This document shows positions 41,817 to 50,895 of a DNA stretch of 64,000 nucleotides, in pieces. This stretch comes from JAGVPT01 sp035505655 (GTDB lineage Bacteria > Bacteroidota > Ignavibacteria > UBA10030 > UBA8401). The translations under genes and the position numbers were made by a program. Where the stretch lies: NCBI GenBank assembly GCA_035505655.1, contig DATJQP010000042.1, positions 1 to 64,000 on the forward strand, read 5' to 3'. Positions within the stretch are counted from its first letter, which is position 1. Each line of letters opens with the position of its first letter. The notes under the pieces are model-generated. The model did no database searches. It was given only the letters and a program-made list of their open reading frames with translations, and was not told the origin of the DNA.

Positions 41817-42425
41817 TCACCACGTTCTCTCTTCCTTCCACGGATCGGCGGTGTTGCTATATCCGTTTTGCTCCCAGAAGCCGGGGCGATCCCGCTCCAT
41901 AAACTCAAATCCATTGACCCACTTGGCTCCCTTCCAGGCGTAGCGCCGGGGGGTGAACACCCTCACCGGCCCGCCATGGTCCCGTTCGAGCGGTTTCCCG
42001 TTCATGGTATGCGCAAGGATCACATCCTCGTTGAGCATCCACTCCAGCGGCAGGTTTGTCGTGTAGCCGCCGTAGGCATGCTGCATCACATGCTGTGCGG
42101 AAGGTTTCACCTTTACCGTTGCAATGAGGTCGCGGAAGAGAACCCCCTCCCAGGTATCGTCGTATCGGCTCCAGGTCGTCACACAGTGAAAATCGGCCTT
42201 CAGGCTCGTCTGGGGAAGCTTCAGGAACTCCTCCCATGAATACGTTTTCGGCTCCTCAACTTCTCCCCATACTTTGAGCATCCACTCCGCCGCAGATATT
42301 TTTGGAGTCACTCCGTACGTAAGAACGGGGAATTTCTCGGTGGTGTACTGGCCCGGCGGGTATTTTGGTTTGTTGAAGTAGTTCAATACATCCGACGCAG
42401 GTTCCTTCGAACGAAACAGTCCCAT
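41817..42425 (-). CDS. Sulfite oxidase/YedY-like molybdopterin-dependent oxidoreductase
   Basis: 202 residues, the short single-domain form. Cys81 in DFHCVTTWSRYDD is the conserved Mo ligand. YGGYTTNLPLEWML, MNGKPLERDHGGPVRVFTP and YAWKGAKWVNGFEF are the Moco-binding segments of the family. No Tat signal or dimerisation domain, unlike MsrP or classical sulfite oxidases, so it is probably cytosolic. The physiological substrate is unknown. No heme or membrane partner gene is adjacent. Confidence 0.9.
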   Translation of the reverse strand: MGLFRSKEPASDVLNYFNKPKYPPGQYTTEKFPVLTYGVTPKISAAEWMLKVWGEVEEPKTYSWEEFLKLPQTSLKADFHCVTTWSRYDDTWEGVLFRDLIATVKVKPSAQHVMQHAYGGYTTNLPLEWMLNEDVILAHTMNGKPLERDHGGPVRVFTPRRYAWKGAKWVNGFEFMERDRPGFWEQNGYSNTADPWKEERTW

Positions 42426-42493
42426 TCTTCTCCTCCTTCAGATACTTCGCGTTCACTCCACCTCTGACGGGGCGTCGGCGGAACAGGTCGCGA

Positions 42494-42991
42494 TCAATAG
42501 AAATAGTAGTGGCAAGAAATCTGCGGCAGCGGAGCGATATCGCCGTTGGAGAAATAGACAAAGACCCCTTCGAAAGAAAGATTGACGGATGCGGCTGCGC
42601 TGAATTCAGCCCCCACCCCCATTCCGGCGCGAAAAGGACCTGCGTAGGTGTTTTCACCGCTACCGCTGTAGAAGTACGACACCGAAGGGCCGAAGAAGAG
42701 GCGAGTCTTTGCGGTGCGCACGAGGTCGTACTGGAACTCTCCGCCGATTGTCGAAGAGGTCTTGTCGCCTGATTTGATGATTCCGCCGACAATCTGGAAG
42801 GACATCTTTGACGGAAGATGGTCCCTGAAACTGATGCCGACGCCTGACGCGGGCCCGACGGCAACACCCAATCCGTAGACAGTCTTCCCCAGGTCCTCAG
42901 CCCGCTGGTTTCCCTGCACGCTCACCTGCGCCTGTGAGATCGACACAACGGCGACGATTCCGAACAGGATACATGATCTGACTGCATTCAC
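42494..42991 (-). CDS. Small exported beta-barrel-like protein, unknown function
   Basis: 165 residues from a GTG at 42991 that has GGAGG five bases upstream. An in-frame ATG at 43015 would overlap the ABC permease stop. Signal peptide to about SISQAQ. The rest alternates short hydrophobic and glycine-rich strands (GVAVGPASGVGISFRD, FQYDLVRTAKTRLFFGPSVSYF) and ends in aromatic YYFY, as many small outer-membrane barrels do. Family not recognised. It follows the ABC exporter genes by 16 bases, so it may be cotranscribed. Confidence 0.7.
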   Translation of the reverse strand: MNAVRSCILFGIVAVVSISQAQVSVQGNQRAEDLGKTVYGLGVAVGPASGVGISFRDHLPSKMSFQIVGGIIKSGDKTSSTIGGEFQYDLVRTAKTRLFFGPSVSYFYSGSGENTYAGPFRAGMGVGAEFSAAASVNLSFEGVFVYFSNGDIAPLPQISCHYYFY

Positions 42992-43007
42992 CCTGACCTC
43001 CAAGAGC

Positions 43008-44258
43008 TTAGGCATTCGTTGTGAGCCAACGGTACATTTCCTTGAGATTCGGCCGCTTTCCTGTAACAAGGATCCCGATCCGGAAAATCTTCGACGCCAC
43101 CCACATCATTCCCACAATCGAGGCGGTGAGCGTGACCAGGGAGAGGAGTATTTCCCAGAGGTCCGGGGCTTGAATCGAGAGCCGCAGCGCCATCATCGTC
43201 GGCGTCAGGAATGGGATCTGAGAAAGGATCTTTACCATCAACGAATCCGGGTTCTGCATTGCCGGGACCGCGAGAGCAATGGGAGACATCACAAGGAGCG
43301 TCGTGTACGCCGTCATTTGCTGGGCTTCCTGTTCTGTTGAAACAGGTGCCCCCGCGGCGACGAAGATTGAGACATAAAGAAAATACCCCAGGACGAAATA
43401 GAGAAGGAGCAACGCCAGGTGGTCGAACGAGACAAACGGGGTCTTCATTGAGACATTGACCCCGACGAGAATCAACATCCAGAATGCGATCGTCGTGAGA
43501 CCCAGAAGCGAAAGCCCTGCAATCTTGCCGGCAAGAAGCTCCTTGGACGAGCACGACGACATAAGGACCTCCACGATGCGATTGGATTTCTCCTCCACAA
43601 GGCTTCGAATGAGCATTTGCCCCGTCGTCATGATCAGCGTGAAGAGCATCATGATGAAAATGTAACCGGAGATGAATGTCTCGAGGAACCCGGATTCCTT
43701 TTCCTCACCCTTCGAGGAGACCTTAATGGTCTTGATATCGACGTCGGTCATCAGACCTTTGATCACCCTGGCATCGTATCCTTTTCCCGCCAGCCGCTGT
43801 TCGACGATGATATCTTCAAGCATTTTGGAGAAACGCTCCTGATCTCGGATGTTCCCGACGTTTTCCGACCGATATTCAACCCTGCCGCTGTCCACGACGT
43901 CCTTCGGGATCAGAAAATATCCCTCGATTTCGTTTCCAAGGATCTCCGCAGTGGCGAGCATTTTCAAATGATCGACCGATCGGTCTTCATCGGTGATGTT
44001 GACGAGCGCATAGTTCGCGGAGCTGTCGGGGAGCTTGTACTTCGCGACGTGTTGTTCGAGCGGCGCAAGGAGCAATCCCGTTTCGTCGATGATTCCGATT
44101 TTCCGGGTATGTTCGTCGGCCTTGGAGGCCAGGAGGGTTGGCACCACCCAGAAGAAGGCGATGATCGTCGGCATCATAAAAAGTCCGATGATGAACGCCT
44201 TCGTTTTCACTCTTTCAAGAAACTCCCAGCGGGCGACGGAGAAGGCTTTAGTGAACAT
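43008..44258 (-). CDS. ABC-2 type (NatB-like) transporter permease
   Basis: 416 residues. One N-terminal helix (FIIGLFMMPTIIAFFW), a large extracytoplasmic domain of about 170 residues, then five or so C-terminal helices with SLVEEKSNRIVEVLMSS, the ABC2 membrane signature. Comparable proteins are the sodium or drug efflux permease NatB. It overlaps the ATPase gene by 11 bases, so they form one exporter. The substrate is not predictable. Confidence 0.9.
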   Translation of the reverse strand: MFTKAFSVARWEFLERVKTKAFIIGLFMMPTIIAFFWVVPTLLASKADEHTRKIGIIDETGLLLAPLEQHVAKYKLPDSSANYALVNITDEDRSVDHLKMLATAEILGNEIEGYFLIPKDVVDSGRVEYRSENVGNIRDQERFSKMLEDIIVEQRLAGKGYDARVIKGLMTDVDIKTIKVSSKGEEKESGFLETFISGYIFIMMLFTLIMTTGQMLIRSLVEEKSNRIVEVLMSSCSSKELLAGKIAGLSLLGLTTIAFWMLILVGVNVSMKTPFVSFDHLALLLLYFVLGYFLYVSIFVAAGAPVSTEQEAQQMTAYTTLLVMSPIALAVPAMQNPDSLMVKILSQIPFLTPTMMALRLSIQAPDLWEILLSLVTLTASIVGMMWVASKIFRIGILVTGKRPNLKEMYRWLTTNA

Positions 44259-45420
44259 TGGACACCTCCGACGTGCGATTCTTCAGCTCGGCTTCAACGC
44301 TCTTCCGCGTCCGCAGGAAGCGGATCAGCGTCGCCACGGTCACTGCGCCGAGAAAAAAGACTCCGTTCCAATCCGAAGAGCCTTTCTTGAGCGTGACGAT
44401 CGCCACTACGCTCGTTGCGACAAAAAGGACCAGGAACGACAGGAGAGAATTCCGGACCCGGCGGTCGGTGGCAACCGTCGGCTTCGTGATGAGGGTTGTC
44501 GGCGCGGGTTGCGGCGGAACCGATGAATCATCGGGTAGCCCGACAGCCTCCAGGAAAATGGAGTTCAGGGAGGGCTCCACGAACTCGAATTTCCGTATCT
44601 CGACTCTCGAAGAGACCGCGGAGATCAGCTCCCGCGAAGAGAGGGCGCCGTTGAGCTGCAACTCGGCATAGTTCTCATAGACGGTCGCCTTCTTCACGTT
44701 CGGCAATGTCGAGATGAACGAGCCGTCGCCGATGAACTCCAGGTGCACCGAATTCTTTCCAAATTTCTGTTTCACCTCGTTCAGTCTTCCTTCAAGAACG
44801 ATCTTCCCATGGTTGATGAGGCAGATCTCATCGCACAGCTTCTCGGCAGAGTCCATCTGATGGGTGGAGAAGATGATGGCCTTCCCCTGCTGCTTCAATT
44901 CCTGAAAGATATCCTTGAGGACGATCTGGTTTACCGGATCAAGACCGGTAAACGGCTCGTCGAGCACGACATATTCGGGGTCATGAAGGATGGCGGTGAG
45001 AAACTGAATTTTCTGCTGATTCCCCTTGGACAGTTCTTCGACCTTTCGTTTTGCGTAATCCTGAAGCTCAAACTTCCGGAGCCACTCCATCGCCTTCCGT
45101 TTCGCATCGGCCGGTGGTATTCCCCGAAGGCTCGCGAAGTAGACGATCGTGTCCAGGAGCTTGTTCTTCCTGTAGAGACCCCGCTCTTCCGGCAGGTAAC
45201 CGATCTTGTCCTGCACCGCCCTGCTGAATGGCATCCCTCCGAAGGTAACAGATCCTGCATCGGGGGAGATAATATTGAGAATCATCCGGATTGAAGTCGA
45301 TTTGCCGGCGCCATTCGGACCGAGTAGGCCGAAGATGCTCCCTCGCGGGACCTCGAGCGAGACATCGTCGACCGCAAGAACGGACGAGTACTGTTTTCGA
45401 AGGTGTTCAGCTTTGATCAT
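44248..45420 (-). CDS. ABC transporter ATP-binding protein with C-terminal transmembrane hairpin
   Basis: 390 residues, longer than the usual 300. Walker A is GPNGAGKS, the ABC signature ELSKGNQQK, and Walker B VVLDEPFTGLDP. A DUF4162-like C-terminal region follows (to about residue 300), then a Pro-rich linker and two predicted transmembrane helices (LLSFLVLFVATSVVAIVTL and a second hydrophobic stretch) ending in a charged tail. The membrane hairpin is unusual for a NatA-type ATPase. It overlaps the permease gene by 11 bases. Confidence 0.9.
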   Translation of the reverse strand: MIKAEHLRKQYSSVLAVDDVSLEVPRGSIFGLLGPNGAGKSTSIRMILNIISPDAGSVTFGGMPFSRAVQDKIGYLPEERGLYRKNKLLDTIVYFASLRGIPPADAKRKAMEWLRKFELQDYAKRKVEELSKGNQQKIQFLTAILHDPEYVVLDEPFTGLDPVNQIVLKDIFQELKQQGKAIIFSTHQMDSAEKLCDEICLINHGKIVLEGRLNEVKQKFGKNSVHLEFIGDGSFISTLPNVKKATVYENYAELQLNGALSSRELISAVSSRVEIRKFEFVEPSLNSIFLEAVGLPDDSSVPPQPAPTTLITKPTVATDRRVRNSLLSFLVLFVATSVVAIVTLKKGSSDWNGVFFLGAVTVATLIRFLRTRKSVEAELKNRTSEVSNVH

Positions 45421-45443
45421 GTGAGAATCCCCATAGAGATGGA

Positions 45444-46742
45444 TTACGGTGTGAGTCGGTAAATCATGCGGGCGAACGGAATCGTTTCCCGAACGTGGTC
45501 AAGTCCACAGATCCAGGAGACGGTCCGTTCAACACCGAGTCCGAACCCCGCGTGCGGAACCGATCCGTATCGGCGAAGGTCGAGGTACCACTCGAACGCG
45601 GACTGCGGAAGGTTGTGCTCCTTCAAACGGGCAAGGAGCGTCTCAAAGTCGTCCTCGCGCTGACTTCCGCCAATGATCTCACCGTACCCCTCCGGGGCCA
45701 ACACGTCGACGGCGAGGGCAAGCTTGTCGTTCTTTGGATCGCGCTTCATGTAGAAAGCTTTCACCTGGGAAGGATAGCGATGAACCATGACGGGACGATC
45801 GAACTGTTCGGAAATCACTGTCTCATCTGTTCCCCCGAGATCGTTCCCCCACTCAAAAGGAACTCCCTTCTTGTGGAGGATCTCCACCGCCTCGTCGTAC
45901 GTTATCCGCGGAAGCGGGCGCTTGACGTTTTCAAGGAATTTCGTGTTCCGCTCGAGCGTCATTAATTCCGGCATCCGGTTCTTCAGGACGTTCGACACGA
46001 TATGCTCGAGGAATTCCTCCGCAAGATCCATATCGTCGTCAAGATCGTTGAACGCCACCTCCGGCTCGACCATCCAGAACTCGGTGAGATGCCTGCGCGT
46101 CTTGGACTTTTCGGCCCGGAAAGTCGGACCGAACACGTAGACCTTTCCGAACGCCATCGCCCCGGCCTCGCCGTACAGCTGGCCGGACTGCGTGAGATAC
46201 GCCTTGCCGAGGTCGAAGTAGTCAGTCTCGAAGAGCGTACTTGTCCCCTCGCAGGCGGCAGGTGTGAAGATCGGCGCGTCGAGGAGCAGGAATCCTCTGC
46301 TGTCGAAGAATTCCCTGATCGAGCGGATGATCTCGTGGCGGATCCGAAGAATAGCGTGCTGGCGGGAGGAGCGAAGCCAGAGATGGCGGCGGTCCATCAG
46401 GAATTCGACGCCGTGCTCCTTGGGAGTAATCGGATATTCCTTCGCGATCGATATGACCTCGAGCCCGGCGACGTCCATTTCAAATCCCCCGGGAGCACGG
46501 TCTTCCTTTCGGATAACTCCGGTCACCCGAAGCGAGCTCTCCTGCGTCAGATCGTCAAAGTGATTGAACAGCTCCTCGCTCACGTTGGCTTTGACGATGA
46601 CAGCCTGCATGAGGCCCGTTCCATCCCGGACCACGACAAAACGGATTTTCCCGCTCGATCTTTTTGTATAGACCCATCCGGAAATCGTGACCGACTCTCC
46701 GACATGACGGTTCAGGTTCTCGATGTAGACTCTTTTTCCCAT
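45444..46742 (-). CDS. asnS: Asparaginyl-tRNA synthetase
   Basis: 432 residues. An OB-fold anticodon-binding domain (VTISGWVYTKRSSGKIRFVVVRDG) precedes the class II catalytic core. Motif 2 is in VFGPTFRAEKSKTRRHLTEFWMVEPE and motif 3 in HAGFGLGVERTVSWICGL. The AsnRS choice over AspRS rests on the short length and the EFWMVEPEVAF and GGSQRED segments. Together with glnS in this window it implies direct charging of tRNA-Asn and tRNA-Gln. Confidence 0.92.
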   Translation of the reverse strand: MGKRVYIENLNRHVGESVTISGWVYTKRSSGKIRFVVVRDGTGLMQAVIVKANVSEELFNHFDDLTQESSLRVTGVIRKEDRAPGGFEMDVAGLEVISIAKEYPITPKEHGVEFLMDRRHLWLRSSRQHAILRIRHEIIRSIREFFDSRGFLLLDAPIFTPAACEGTSTLFETDYFDLGKAYLTQSGQLYGEAGAMAFGKVYVFGPTFRAEKSKTRRHLTEFWMVEPEVAFNDLDDDMDLAEEFLEHIVSNVLKNRMPELMTLERNTKFLENVKRPLPRITYDEAVEILHKKGVPFEWGNDLGGTDETVISEQFDRPVMVHRYPSQVKAFYMKRDPKNDKLALAVDVLAPEGYGEIIGGSQREDDFETLLARLKEHNLPQSAFEWYLDLRRYGSVPHAGFGLGVERTVSWICGLDHVRETIPFARMIYRLTP

Positions 46743-46804
46743 GGATGAGGCGCACCTTTCAAAAAATACGGCGAAATATACGAAACTTGGCGCACATCCA
46801 CAAA

Positions 46805-46835
46805 CGATAAATCCCGCAATGAGCGGGATTTATCG
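46805..46835. terminator. Strong hairpin after nadA
   Basis: Thirteen-base arms CGATAAATCCCGC (46805-46817) and GCGGGATTTATCG (46823-46835) pair perfectly over AATGA. It lies 33 bases after the nadA stop and before asnS, on the minus strand. Only a short TTTGT follows in that direction, so it is a likely but not classic terminator. Its AATCCCGC core is shared with the terminator at 21829-21859. Confidence 0.6.
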
Positions 46836-46867
46836 GCGGTGATCGTGCGAATTACTTTATCCTTGCG

Positions 46868-47833
46868 TCAGCTCATCTCAAGCATTCTTTCAATCGGTCT
46901 CAGCGCGCGATGAATAAGGTCCGGCGACATCATGATCTCCGGGCTCTTGTTCTTCATGCAGAGGTAGAGCTTCTCCATGGTATTCCGTTTCATGTGGGGG
47001 CACTCATTGCAGGCACAATTCGCGTCGGGGGGAGCCGGAATGAACTCCTTCTCGGGAGCGCTCTTCGACATCTGGTGGATGATGCCAACCTCGGTGGCTA
47101 CAATGAATTTCCGATCTGTGCTGGATTGAACGTATTTAAGAAGAGCGCTGGTCGAACCGATGAAATCCGCCCGGTCGAGCAGATGTTTTTCGCATTCGGG
47201 GTGCGCAATGAGCCTTGCGTCAGGGTGTTCAAGCATCAGCGCGATGATCTTTCTTTCGCTGAAGGTCTCGTGAACGATGCAGCTCCCGTTCCATAGAAGC
47301 ATTTCCCGCCCCGTTTTCTTTGCGAGATAGGCACCCAGATTCCGGTCGGGAGAAAAGAGAATCGGCTTCTCCTTCGGAATCTGGCTGATGATTTTTTCCG
47401 CGCTGCTCGAAGTGCAGATGATATCGCTGAGCGCCTTCACCTCGGCCGAGCAGTTGATGTACGTGATCGCCACATGATCGGGATGCGCTTCCCGATATCG
47501 TTTGAATTCGGGGGCGGGACAGCTTTCGGCAAGAGAACATCCCGCCTCAAGATCCGGAAGGAGCACAAGCTTGTCCGGGTTGAGGATCTTCGCAGTCTCC
47601 GCCATGAAATGGACGCCGGCAAAAACGATGACATCGGCCTTCGTGGAGGAGGCCTTCCTCGCCAGCTCAAGGCTGTCTCCGACGAAATCGGCCAGATCCT
47701 GTATCTCCGACTCCTGGTAGTAGTGTGCGAGGAGAAGGGCGTTCATCTCCTTCTTGAGGCGCTTAATCTCCCCTTCAAGATCAGGGGGAAGCGTCCCGGC
47801 CGGATGATTCGATTGTGAAGTCGATGTCAGCAT
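46868..47833 (-). CDS. nadA: Quinolinate synthase
   Basis: 321 residues, typical. LLAHYYQESEIQDLADFVGDS is the NadA N-terminal signature. The cluster ligands are in PDLEAGCSLAESCP, NCSAEVKAL and CACNECPHMKRNTMEKLY. It condenses iminoaspartate with dihydroxyacetone phosphate using a [4Fe-4S] cluster for de novo NAD synthesis. nadB and nadC are not in the window. The adjacent GT9 gene is separated by 40 bases. Confidence 0.95.
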   Translation of the reverse strand: MLTSTSQSNHPAGTLPPDLEGEIKRLKKEMNALLLAHYYQESEIQDLADFVGDSLELARKASSTKADVIVFAGVHFMAETAKILNPDKLVLLPDLEAGCSLAESCPAPEFKRYREAHPDHVAITYINCSAEVKALSDIICTSSSAEKIISQIPKEKPILFSPDRNLGAYLAKKTGREMLLWNGSCIVHETFSERKIIALMLEHPDARLIAHPECEKHLLDRADFIGSTSALLKYVQSSTDRKFIVATEVGIIHQMSKSAPEKEFIPAPPDANCACNECPHMKRNTMEKLYLCMKNKSPEIMMSPDLIHRALRPIERMLEMS

Positions 47834-47873
47834 GATCTCATACGATTTTGTCGCGTCGACATGAGGAGGTAAA

Positions 47874-49004
47874 CTACGTTTCTACGACTTTCGACCAGAG
47901 ACGGGTAAAAGCCTGTTCTACCTGTTCAACAGTGATAGACTCAATCCTTGCATCCGACGCCCGTACGGCAACGTGGCGATCGTGAGGTGGCTTCCAAATC
48001 TCCGGATCGCTGAGCGAATGAAACGAGACTGTCGGGACTCGCTGCGACGCTGCCACATGAAGGATCCCGGTGTCATTGCAAAGAAGAATTGCGCAATGTC
48101 TGAGGAGCGCTGCCATGACACGGAGCGGCATCAGGGGCGCCGTGGAAACTCTGTGATGAAGCCGTGAGAGCAAATACTCCCGGCGTTCGAGCTCTTTGGG
48201 ACCGGTGATGAGTAGCACCTCACATCCATATCTTTCCACGATCCAGTCGATGACCTCTGCAAGTTTCTCAAGGGGAAAACATTTGAACGGGTTCAAGGCC
48301 CCGAAATGCACCCCCACGATACGTTCCCCGGAAGCCATACCGAGAGCGGCGAAGGTCTCCTCGGCCTGTTCCACTTCCTTGTCCGTTAAAACAAGATCAT
48401 ACTCAAAATCGTTCTCGCGCGCTCCAAGGACGCTCACGACCTCCAGATTTCTTGCGATCTCGTGCAAGGGCTCGCACGATCGATGAGCCGGAACATTGTA
48501 GATCATTTCCTTGCCGGATCCGCCCATGGGAAGATGATCGGGCCCGACGATCCATCGAGCTCCGCTCAGGAGGGCGATGAAATCGGAGGTCACCGAGCGC
48601 GAGATGGTATTGAGCACGATGGCACAATCGAAGCCGGCTCTCACCTGGCGGTAGAAGCGCGCGGCGCGCCGGAGATTCCATCGCCAGAGCTTTTCGTAGA
48701 AGACGATGACCTCGTCGACGTGGGGGTTGTGTTCAAGGACGGGAGCCGTGTACTCCCGGACGACCACGGCGACAAATGCCCCCGGAAATCTGCGTCTCAC
48801 CGCACGGATCGAAGGTGTCGCGAGAAGAAGGTCTCCGAGCTGGTCGTGCTGACGGATGATGAGAATCTTCCTGATGGAGTCGGGACTGAGCTGCTGCGGA
48901 GGGGATACAAAGAGGGACCGCACGGACGTGACGATCCTCAGGAGCACACTCTTTAGGAAGCGTTCAACGGATCGCATAATCGGAACGATTTCCCGAAGAG
49001 TCAC
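47874..49004 (-). CDS. GT9 heptosyltransferase-family glycosyltransferase
   Basis: 376 residues from a GTG at 49004 that overlaps the preceding stop in GTGA. The basic N-terminal helix precedes ILIIRQHDQLGDLLLATPSIRAVR, the GT9 opening. VHFGALNPFKCFPLEKLAEVI and LLCNDTGILHVAASQRVPTVSFHS carry the donor-site pattern. The third GT9 of this window, outside the polysaccharide block, and probably involved in LPS core assembly. Specificity is unknown. Confidence 0.88.
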   Translation of the reverse strand: MTLREIVPIMRSVERFLKSVLLRIVTSVRSLFVSPPQQLSPDSIRKILIIRQHDQLGDLLLATPSIRAVRRRFPGAFVAVVVREYTAPVLEHNPHVDEVIVFYEKLWRWNLRRAARFYRQVRAGFDCAIVLNTISRSVTSDFIALLSGARWIVGPDHLPMGGSGKEMIYNVPAHRSCEPLHEIARNLEVVSVLGARENDFEYDLVLTDKEVEQAEETFAALGMASGERIVGVHFGALNPFKCFPLEKLAEVIDWIVERYGCEVLLITGPKELERREYLLSRLHHRVSTAPLMPLRVMAALLRHCAILLCNDTGILHVAASQRVPTVSFHSLSDPEIWKPPHDRHVAVRASDARIESITVEQVEQAFTRLWSKVVET

Positions 49005-49192
49005 TTCTTGTCCGTGACATCCTCGAAGTCGGCATCCTGAACATTGTCAAACTGGCTCTTGTTCTGCTTGACGCGGACGGTCGGCTGGGGAGATTCCGGC
49101 GGGTCAAAAAGCGGACGTACGACCTGAAGGACTACCCCGAGCACTTTCGCGAGAAGATAAATGAGGATGATCCAGATGAGAAATCGAATCAT
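49001..49192 (-). CDS. Small single-span membrane protein, DUF4834-like
   Basis: 63 residues from the ATG at 49192. MIRFLIWIILIYLLAKVLGVV forms one transmembrane helix, followed by a Pro-rich linker and an acidic tail with DADFEDVTD. This layout resembles DUF4834 proteins of Bacteroidota, recalled from memory. Its stop overlaps the GT9 start by four bases and it follows the deoxynucleoside kinase by 7 bases. A longer upstream frame was rejected since it overlaps the kinase. Confidence 0.75.
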   Translation of the reverse strand: MIRFLIWIILIYLLAKVLGVVLQVVRPLFDPPESPQPTVRVKQNKSQFDNVQDADFEDVTDKK

Positions 49193-49199
49193 TGCAGGA

Positions 49200-49859
49200 T
49201 CAGACTTTCTTTGACCGGGGATTATAATATTCGACCGGGGCTCTGTTGGGACGAAGCATCTCGCTGAACAACTCCTCAAAGTCCTCCTTGTCATTCACAA
49301 AATCAATCTCCGTCGCGTTGACGATGAGAAGCGGGGCGTTCTTGTACCTGAAGAAGAAGTAGTTGTACGCCTCGTTGAGGTCGTGGATGTATTCCTCAGA
49401 CATGTTCTCCTCATAGCTCCTCCCCCTCGCCTTAATGTTGGCCATAAGGCGTTCGACGCCGGACTGGAGATACACGACGAGATCGGGGGTCGGAACGGTT
49501 TTTTCGATCGAAGCGACCAGGGTCTCGTACAGTCGGAGCTCGTCATCCTGAAGGTTGAGGTACGCGAAAATCTTGTCCTTATCAAAGATATAGTCCGTGA
49601 CGACGGTGTTTTGAAACAGATCCGCCTGGAAGAGCTCCTGTTGTTGCCGGTAGCGACTGAGAAGAAAGAAGATCTGGGTTTGAAAGGCGTAGTGCTCCGG
49701 GTCCTGGTAGAATCGCTCGAGAAAGGGGTTTTCCTCGAACTTCTCGAGGACGAGACGGGCGTTGAGCCTTTCTGCCGCCATTCTGGCGAGGGAGGTCTTC
49801 CCCGCCCCGATGACTCCTTCAATCGCAAGATAACGGACGTCTGTGTGTTGGACTGCCAC
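49200..49859 (-). CDS. Deoxynucleoside kinase
   Basis: 219 residues from a GTG two bases after the folK stop, with GAGGGATAAG as ribosome-binding site. P-loop IEGVIGAGKTS, the FEENPFLERFY lead-in, DYIFDKDKIFA and RGRSYEENMSEEYIHDLNEAYNYFF are those of the dNK/dGK-dCK family. It phosphorylates deoxynucleosides in the salvage pathway. Purine versus pyrimidine preference is not decidable by eye. Confidence 0.92.
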   Translation of the reverse strand: MAVQHTDVRYLAIEGVIGAGKTSLARMAAERLNARLVLEKFEENPFLERFYQDPEHYAFQTQIFFLLSRYRQQQELFQADLFQNTVVTDYIFDKDKIFAYLNLQDDELRLYETLVASIEKTVPTPDLVVYLQSGVERLMANIKARGRSYEENMSEEYIHDLNEAYNYFFFRYKNAPLLIVNATEIDFVNDKEDFEELFSEMLRPNRAPVEYYNPRSKKV

Positions 49860-49861
49860 GC

Positions 49862-50383
49862 TTATCCCTCTACGAGTGATTGAAATGCCTTCGTGAGCGG
49901 TCCCGAGCGTGCGACACTGCTGTGATCGCGACAGTCGCGGAGCAGCTCGGCGATGGATCTGTGTTCAACCGGATGCATAGCCCCCGGAGCAATTTCAGCA
50001 AGCGGCTCCAGGACAAATCTTCGGTGTGTCATTTCCTGATGAGGGACCTTCAGTCCGTCAGCGGCGATCTGTTCCTCTGCGAAGAGAAGAATATCGATGT
50101 CGATTTCGCGAGGGCCCCACCGCACACGCTTCTCCCTTCCCAGTTCCTTCTCGATGAGTTTGACCCGCTCGAGAAGCTTTTCCGGGCTGAGAGTCGTCTG
50201 CGCCTCGACGACCGCGTTGAGAAATGTCGATTGCTCTTTGACGCCGACAGGTTCAGTTTCGTAGATCCCCGAAATCCGCACGATCCTCGGGTCGGTCCCT
50301 TCTTTCATCTTCTTTATTGCCCCGGCCAGGTACCCCAACCGGTCGCCCATGTTCGAACCCAGACCAAGGTACACAATCGCCAT
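49862..50383 (-). CDS. folK: 2-amino-4-hydroxy-6-hydroxymethyldihydropteridine pyrophosphokinase
   Basis: 173 residues. YLGLGSNMGDR is the N-terminal signature, ETEPVG and FLNAVVEAQT the substrate-site strands, and RWGPREIDIDILLF the Mg/ATP-binding motif. It transfers pyrophosphate to the pterin in folate synthesis. It follows folB by 8 bases, so the two steps are encoded together. Confidence 0.95.
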   Translation of the reverse strand: MAIVYLGLGSNMGDRLGYLAGAIKKMKEGTDPRIVRISGIYETEPVGVKEQSTFLNAVVEAQTTLSPEKLLERVKLIEKELGREKRVRWGPREIDIDILLFAEEQIAADGLKVPHQEMTHRRFVLEPLAEIAPGAMHPVEHRSIAELLRDCRDHSSVARSGPLTKAFQSLVEG

Positions 50384-50391
50384 GGCGGACC

Positions 50392-50772
50392 TTACCCTTG
50401 TCCCTCCCTTTCAGATTCTACCTCGACCTCGACGTGATCGATCACGCCGTGAACCGCGGCCCCGGGTTTCCGAACCCGCACGACGACGCGCTGGACATTC
50501 TGAAATCCCGCAAGAATCTGAGACGCAATCGTATTCGCCAGTGCTTCGATAAGGTAGTATTTCTTTCCGATCACCGCCTGTTTCATGACACCGTACACTT
50601 TTTCATAGTTTACGGTGCGCTGAAGTGCGTCCGACTGCTTCGCCTCTGACAAATCGCAATGGAGCTCTACGTCCACCTCGAACTTTCCCCCGAGGGTCTG
50701 TTCGTCCGACATGACGCCATGGTAGGCGTAGAAAACCGCATTCTCAAGCTTGATGATGTCGAGTTTCTTCAT
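50392..50772 (-). CDS. folB: Dihydroneopterin aldolase
   Basis: 126 residues from the ATG at 50772 (MKKLDIIKLENAVFYAYHGV); the frame extends 10 codons upstream without support. YAYHGV-DEQTLGGKFEVDVEL and the C-terminal RVRKPGAAVHGVIDHVEVEVE are FolB hallmarks. The catalytic Glu and Lys lie in DEQ and RKP. It makes the pterin substrate of FolK. First gene of the folB-folK-dNK set. Confidence 0.93.
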   Translation of the reverse strand: MKKLDIIKLENAVFYAYHGVMSDEQTLGGKFEVDVELHCDLSEAKQSDALQRTVNYEKVYGVMKQAVIGKKYYLIEALANTIASQILAGFQNVQRVVVRVRKPGAAVHGVIDHVEVEVESEREGQG

Positions 50773-50895
50773 TCGGGAAATTGAACCTGAGTAATATATC
50801 AAAAGTGGCCGCGATTAACAACGAACCGACCGGCTGGTCAACCGAGTCTCTGTCCTCCTCCTCAACCCGGCACCCGGGGGTTGGCAGCGGGAGCG

